Assembly (NCBI GenBank): GCA_963770915.1
Contig: CAVYRG010000001.1
Span: 868,001-932,000 of the forward strand
DNA from: PALSA-270 sp963770915
GTDB lineage: Bacteria; Acidobacteriota; Terriglobia; Terriglobales; Acidobacteriaceae
Reading direction: 5' to 3'
Length of the DNA stretch: 64,000 bases
The notes under the pieces are model-generated. The model searched no databases, was not told the DNA's origin, and saw only the letters and a program-made list of their open reading frames with translations. A program made the position numbers and the translations under genes. Shown one piece after another: positions 62,501 to 64,000 of the stretch (positions within the stretch are counted from its first letter, which is position 1; each line of letters begins with the position of its first letter).

Positions 62501-62605
62501 CACGGGGCTTAAGAACATCATATAAGCCAGGCCAAATATGCACGTCGCAAGCAGCGACGCAAGACGAAATTTCGCGCTTCGTACCGCTCCCACACGCTGG
62601 GACAT
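59594..62605 (-). CDS. Secreted GH10 endo-1,4-beta-xylanase with three CBM4/9-like domains
   Basis: A 1003-residue exported enzyme degrading xylan. Signal peptide RLASLLATCIFGLAYMMFLS (ending near residue 38) is followed by three carbohydrate-binding-like beta sandwiches (about 43-190, 200-355 and 370-545), each opening with a Phe-Glu/Ala-Asp-Gly motif (YDFEDGTAQGWTSF, YTFADGGVDGWAPF, TNFEDGNLDGWSAR) and each with a TSxLLT block. The catalytic GH10 domain (about 560-880) has acid/base Glu in WDVINEPFD and the nucleophile Glu in QITEMDISVY. A C-terminal domain of about 90 residues (VRITHKSGPAKARVWTITVD) is of unknown role. GGAGG lies six bases before the ATG. Confidence 0.93.
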   Translation of the reverse strand: MSQRVGAVRSAKFRLASLLATCIFGLAYMMFLSPVRAGAQVVATYDFEDGTAQGWTSFNGASAPANSTDVAQSGTHSLLTSTNSSGGSSGPSINLSKVLLAGAKYTITGWVRLSSGETATNANFTILRSDPSCSGGTCFDTVGTFQVPLTDSGWAQVGGSYTVSATETGLTLYTQLVGPTTQQSFYLDNVVITETAPPPGGTPVASYTFADGGVDGWAPFGSVSLTNSLSPLADPAGNTHSLLTSSRTQGFEGPSLDLLGVNGVVAGATYTVSAYVLLAAPDSSSPTVTMSTKRTDCSNSSGIFANLATSAALSDTAWTKVQGTFNFSNLPGAPTTLTLYFQSSSATDSFYISNVTIGQIAPPPLPVDQQDNTGISTNFEDGNLDGWSARGSGVTVANTTAEAHSGTSSLLTTGRTQNFMGPSISVANKMYVGSQYSISVWVKLLATDGSLHNIQMSLQTTFQGTTSFPGVNGYPGTQVAADGQWHQILVPNYTMSSPYDPGSASLYLQTFPTGTQPNPDPVSFYIDDFQLTYLPPPMIQADIPSIAERLERFFAVGAEIDTSDLSGPHLDLLLKHFNSIVSGNDMKWSSVENTKGSFTYGNADAEVGTAVCHNLKIRGHNLVWATGGQTPSYAFGDGTNSPANQATVTANIQEHIQNEVTHFGDKVYIWDVINEPFDPSQPDCLVHGPFYNVLGKSYIDIAMEAARQYAPPGTKLFINDYSTSDPAKLACIVKVVQDLQSRGIPIDGIGHEMHVNVNYPGVPAMENAIDTLAKLGIDQQITEMDISVYNAGDNTSNFGANGGTVPASIIAQQGYDYWQYFQLFRREHRHLSGVTFWGMADDNTWLSSFPINRLNLPLPFDTGLQAKPAYWGIINRPGHLPGFFANVRITHKSGPAKARVWTITVDNPGPDTAYTVQINSFALQQLRFPVWLLDRNAPCNPVVKSPATFPITLGDIPAGSSVSTTITLDFSACRSLAPFIVQMPWSQANGAETRQLLALPQFP

Positions 62606-63268
62606 TCCACACCTCCACATCGTCACGGATGTTGATTTTTGGTTCTGGGCTTTAGTTCCAGTTCTGTTTCTTGCGAGCGCATCTCGCCGGGGCTTGCCGC
62701 TCTCCCTGGGAAGAATGGCGGGTGCATGCACCTGGGGATCGTGCTCGACCGCACCGCGAAGCGCGCCTATCGTAGGAAACTGCATTGTTCCGGCGCCGAA
62801 AGTAATTATCACTGATCGGAACGCGAGTCAAGCGAAAGCCGCGCCAATCGCGGCTTTTCCCGGGAGAGGAGGGAGATTTTACAATTGGAAACCCACTGCC
62901 AAAAAATCGATCAGCCCAAGAAAACGCTTTCGGAGCCCTGTAGCGAGCGTCGATTGCAGACGCGGAAAACAACGGGCCAAACATCAAAGCAAACGTTTTC
63001 ACAGACGACCTCTCCAACGGTTCTTTGGGAGCTTACCCGTCGACGATTCCCCACTTTTCCTAATTCTTCCATTTCCGCGTCGGTCAGTTTCACTTGGGGG
63101 CGTTCCAGTTGCGCCTCATGATTCTTGTCCGTATCCGATCGTTGACCGCCATAGCCAGCGTCTACCGGCAAAGCGGGGGCGTCGCTAAAAGTAGCAAAGC
63201 GTCCTGCTCCTGCCAAAAAACTCTGCTATTCTTCCCGAGCATTTCTTCGGAAGGGATTCCTGCTTCCA
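62606..63268. other. Gap upstream of the xylanase gene without a clear gene
   Basis: About 660 bases. No convincing gene is seen on either strand; open frames here are weak. It must hold the xylanase promoter. A hairpin at 62835-62857 and the short palindrome GCGTCGATTGCAGACGC near 62950 are the only structures noted. Confidence 0.5.
62835..62857. terminator. 9-bp hairpin with T run
   Basis: AAAGCCGCG (62835-62843) pairs with CGCGGCTTT (62849-62857) around CCAAT, with T at 62858 and a run of A upstream on the other strand. It has terminator-like form, but no upstream gene obviously uses it on the plus strand. Confidence 0.4.
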
Positions 63269-64000
63269 TTGCGCCTCCGACATCCATTGCAAATCTTCAT
63301 TCGACAGGCCACCGGAGTCTTGGCAGTGCTCTGTCTGACCGGGGTCCTGCCCGCTGCCCATGCCCAAACTGACAGCATGAGCCAGTTGATCGGCAATCTG
63401 CAGGACAAGAACCCTGAGGTTCGGCGAAAAGCGGCCACCGACTTAGGGACGCTCAAAGACCCACGCGCGGTCGAGCCTCTTATTACCGCGCTGGAGGTTA
63501 CGAACAACAACGTTCATTTCTGGTCGTCCGATCCTGTGCGCGAAGCCAAGACGCTCGGCGACGTTCTCCAACCTCAACTCATTGCCTTGAAGGACTCCGA
63601 GGCGTACGTCAACGCACTGGTCAATATTGGCGAGCCTGCGATCCAGCCGCTGATCGCCGCGCTGCATGACCCAAACGCGAACGCATACGCGCGCCAGAGC
63701 GCGTCGGATGCGCTGGCCAGGATCGGAGCACCGGCTCTCAATCCTCTGATTGCCGCCCTGAATATCTCCGATTCTTCGTATTTGGCCGAAAATGTTCCAT
63801 CGCAAATCGCCAGTATCTTAGGGCGAATCAAAGATCCGCGCGCCGTGGAGCCGCTAATCGCGGTGGCGCGAACCAGCCAACTCCTTTGGGACGACCAGCT
63901 CCGGAAAAACATCATCGGCGCACTGCGCAATATCGGCGAACCAGCGGTCACGTCGCTGATCGCAACGCTGAAAGACGCAGACTCGAATCTCCGAGAGTTC
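63269..64000 (+). CDS. Secreted HEAT-repeat protein, N-terminal part (cut by window edge)
   Basis: The visible 244 codons begin with a probable signal peptide (IFIRQATGVLAVLCLTGVLP, AAHAQ cleavage) and then HEAT/PBS-lyase-like repeats of about 30 residues: NPEVRRKAATDLGTLKDPRA, VEPLITAL, IGEPAIQPLIAALHDPNANA, ARQSASDALARIGAPALNPL, LGRIKDPRAVEPLIAVA. Such proteins bind partners through a helical solenoid. No ATG precedes the signal peptide in frame; TTG codons at 63269 and 63287 are the likely starts and the ATG at 63377 would remove the signal. The right end is off the window. Confidence 0.8.
   Translation, partial: MRLRHPLQIFIRQATGVLAVLCLTGVLPAAHAQTDSMSQLIGNLQDKNPEVRRKAATDLGTLKDPRAVEPLITALEVTNNNVHFWSSDPVREAKTLGDVLQPQLIALKDSEAYVNALVNIGEPAIQPLIAALHDPNANAYARQSASDALARIGAPALNPLIAALNISDSSYLAENVPSQIASILGRIKDPRAVEPLIAVARTSQLLWDDQLRKNIIGALRNIGEPAVTSLIATLKDADSNLREF

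Overview
The window looks like a stretch of chromosome from a soil acidobacterium (Terriglobia/Koribacter type). The clues are a moderately GC-rich sequence, an ADOP-type (acidobacterial) ABC permease, a TonB receptor with an N-terminal carboxypeptidase-like domain, several small secreted proteins without known homologues that are typical of this phylum, an HspR/HAIR heat-shock circuit, and many dispersed intergenic repeats. This assignment rests on gene-family recall; no 16S or marker search was possible. Both window edges cut genes: an Lhr helicase at the left and a HEAT-repeat protein at the right.

Layout. 1-2.1 kb: the N-terminal part of Lhr, then a two-gene PIN-toxin module with an unusual first gene. 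2.1-4.2 kb: a small secreted protein, a strongly base-paired region that may be a structured RNA, and a KdsC-like phosphatase. 4.2-17.6 kb, nearly all minus strand: TPR protein, class A PBP, DUF4845 protein, ProS, arabinose-5-phosphate isomerase KdsD, K+ channel, YD-repeat protein, PEP carboxylase and a peroxiredoxin. KdsC and KdsD supply two steps of Kdo synthesis, so an LPS-bearing outer membrane is implied; the PagL-like enzyme at 56 kb agrees. 17.7-22.5 kb: response regulator with PAS, ffh, CPBP protease, a gene-fragment junction (partial ffh copy joined to a truncated membrane-protein gene), an orphan XRE antitoxin and an HDAC-like deacetylase.

22.7-29.7 kb holds a dispersed heat-shock group on the minus strand: dnaK, dnaJ and hspR, interrupted by a secreted protein, a small GTG-start gene and an amino-acid permease. 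The dnaK promoter has a near-consensus -35/-10 pair overlapped by an HspR-type inverted repeat. 29.8-31.8 kb is accessory: a GIY-YIG protein, a Cys/His-rich protein and a RAYT (REP-associated tyrosine transposase) surrounded by its probable REP elements; two more REPs of the same type lie at 22.5 kb. 31.8-40 kb carries secreted and membrane proteins and the ADOP permease.

40-47 kb: flavin reductase, glmS, purS, then a sigma-54 activator with two GAF domains and a Crp/FNR regulator. 47-51 kb: TonB-dependent receptor, small His/Cys-bearing exported protein and LytTR regulator. 51-59.4 kb: 23S rRNA/tRNA 2'-O-methyltransferase overlapping a peptidase-M1-like protein that has lost its zinc site, FtcD, PagL-like deacylase, SDR, glutaredoxin and acyl-CoA ligase. 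59.6-62.6 kb: a large secreted GH10 xylanase with three CBM-like domains and a clear terminator.

No tRNA, rRNA, CRISPR array, prophage or origin was seen. The most distinctive content is the RAYT/REP set, the candidate structured RNA at 2.6-2.8 kb, the HspR-controlled dnaK promoter, and several places where repeats or gene fragments have been built into genes.
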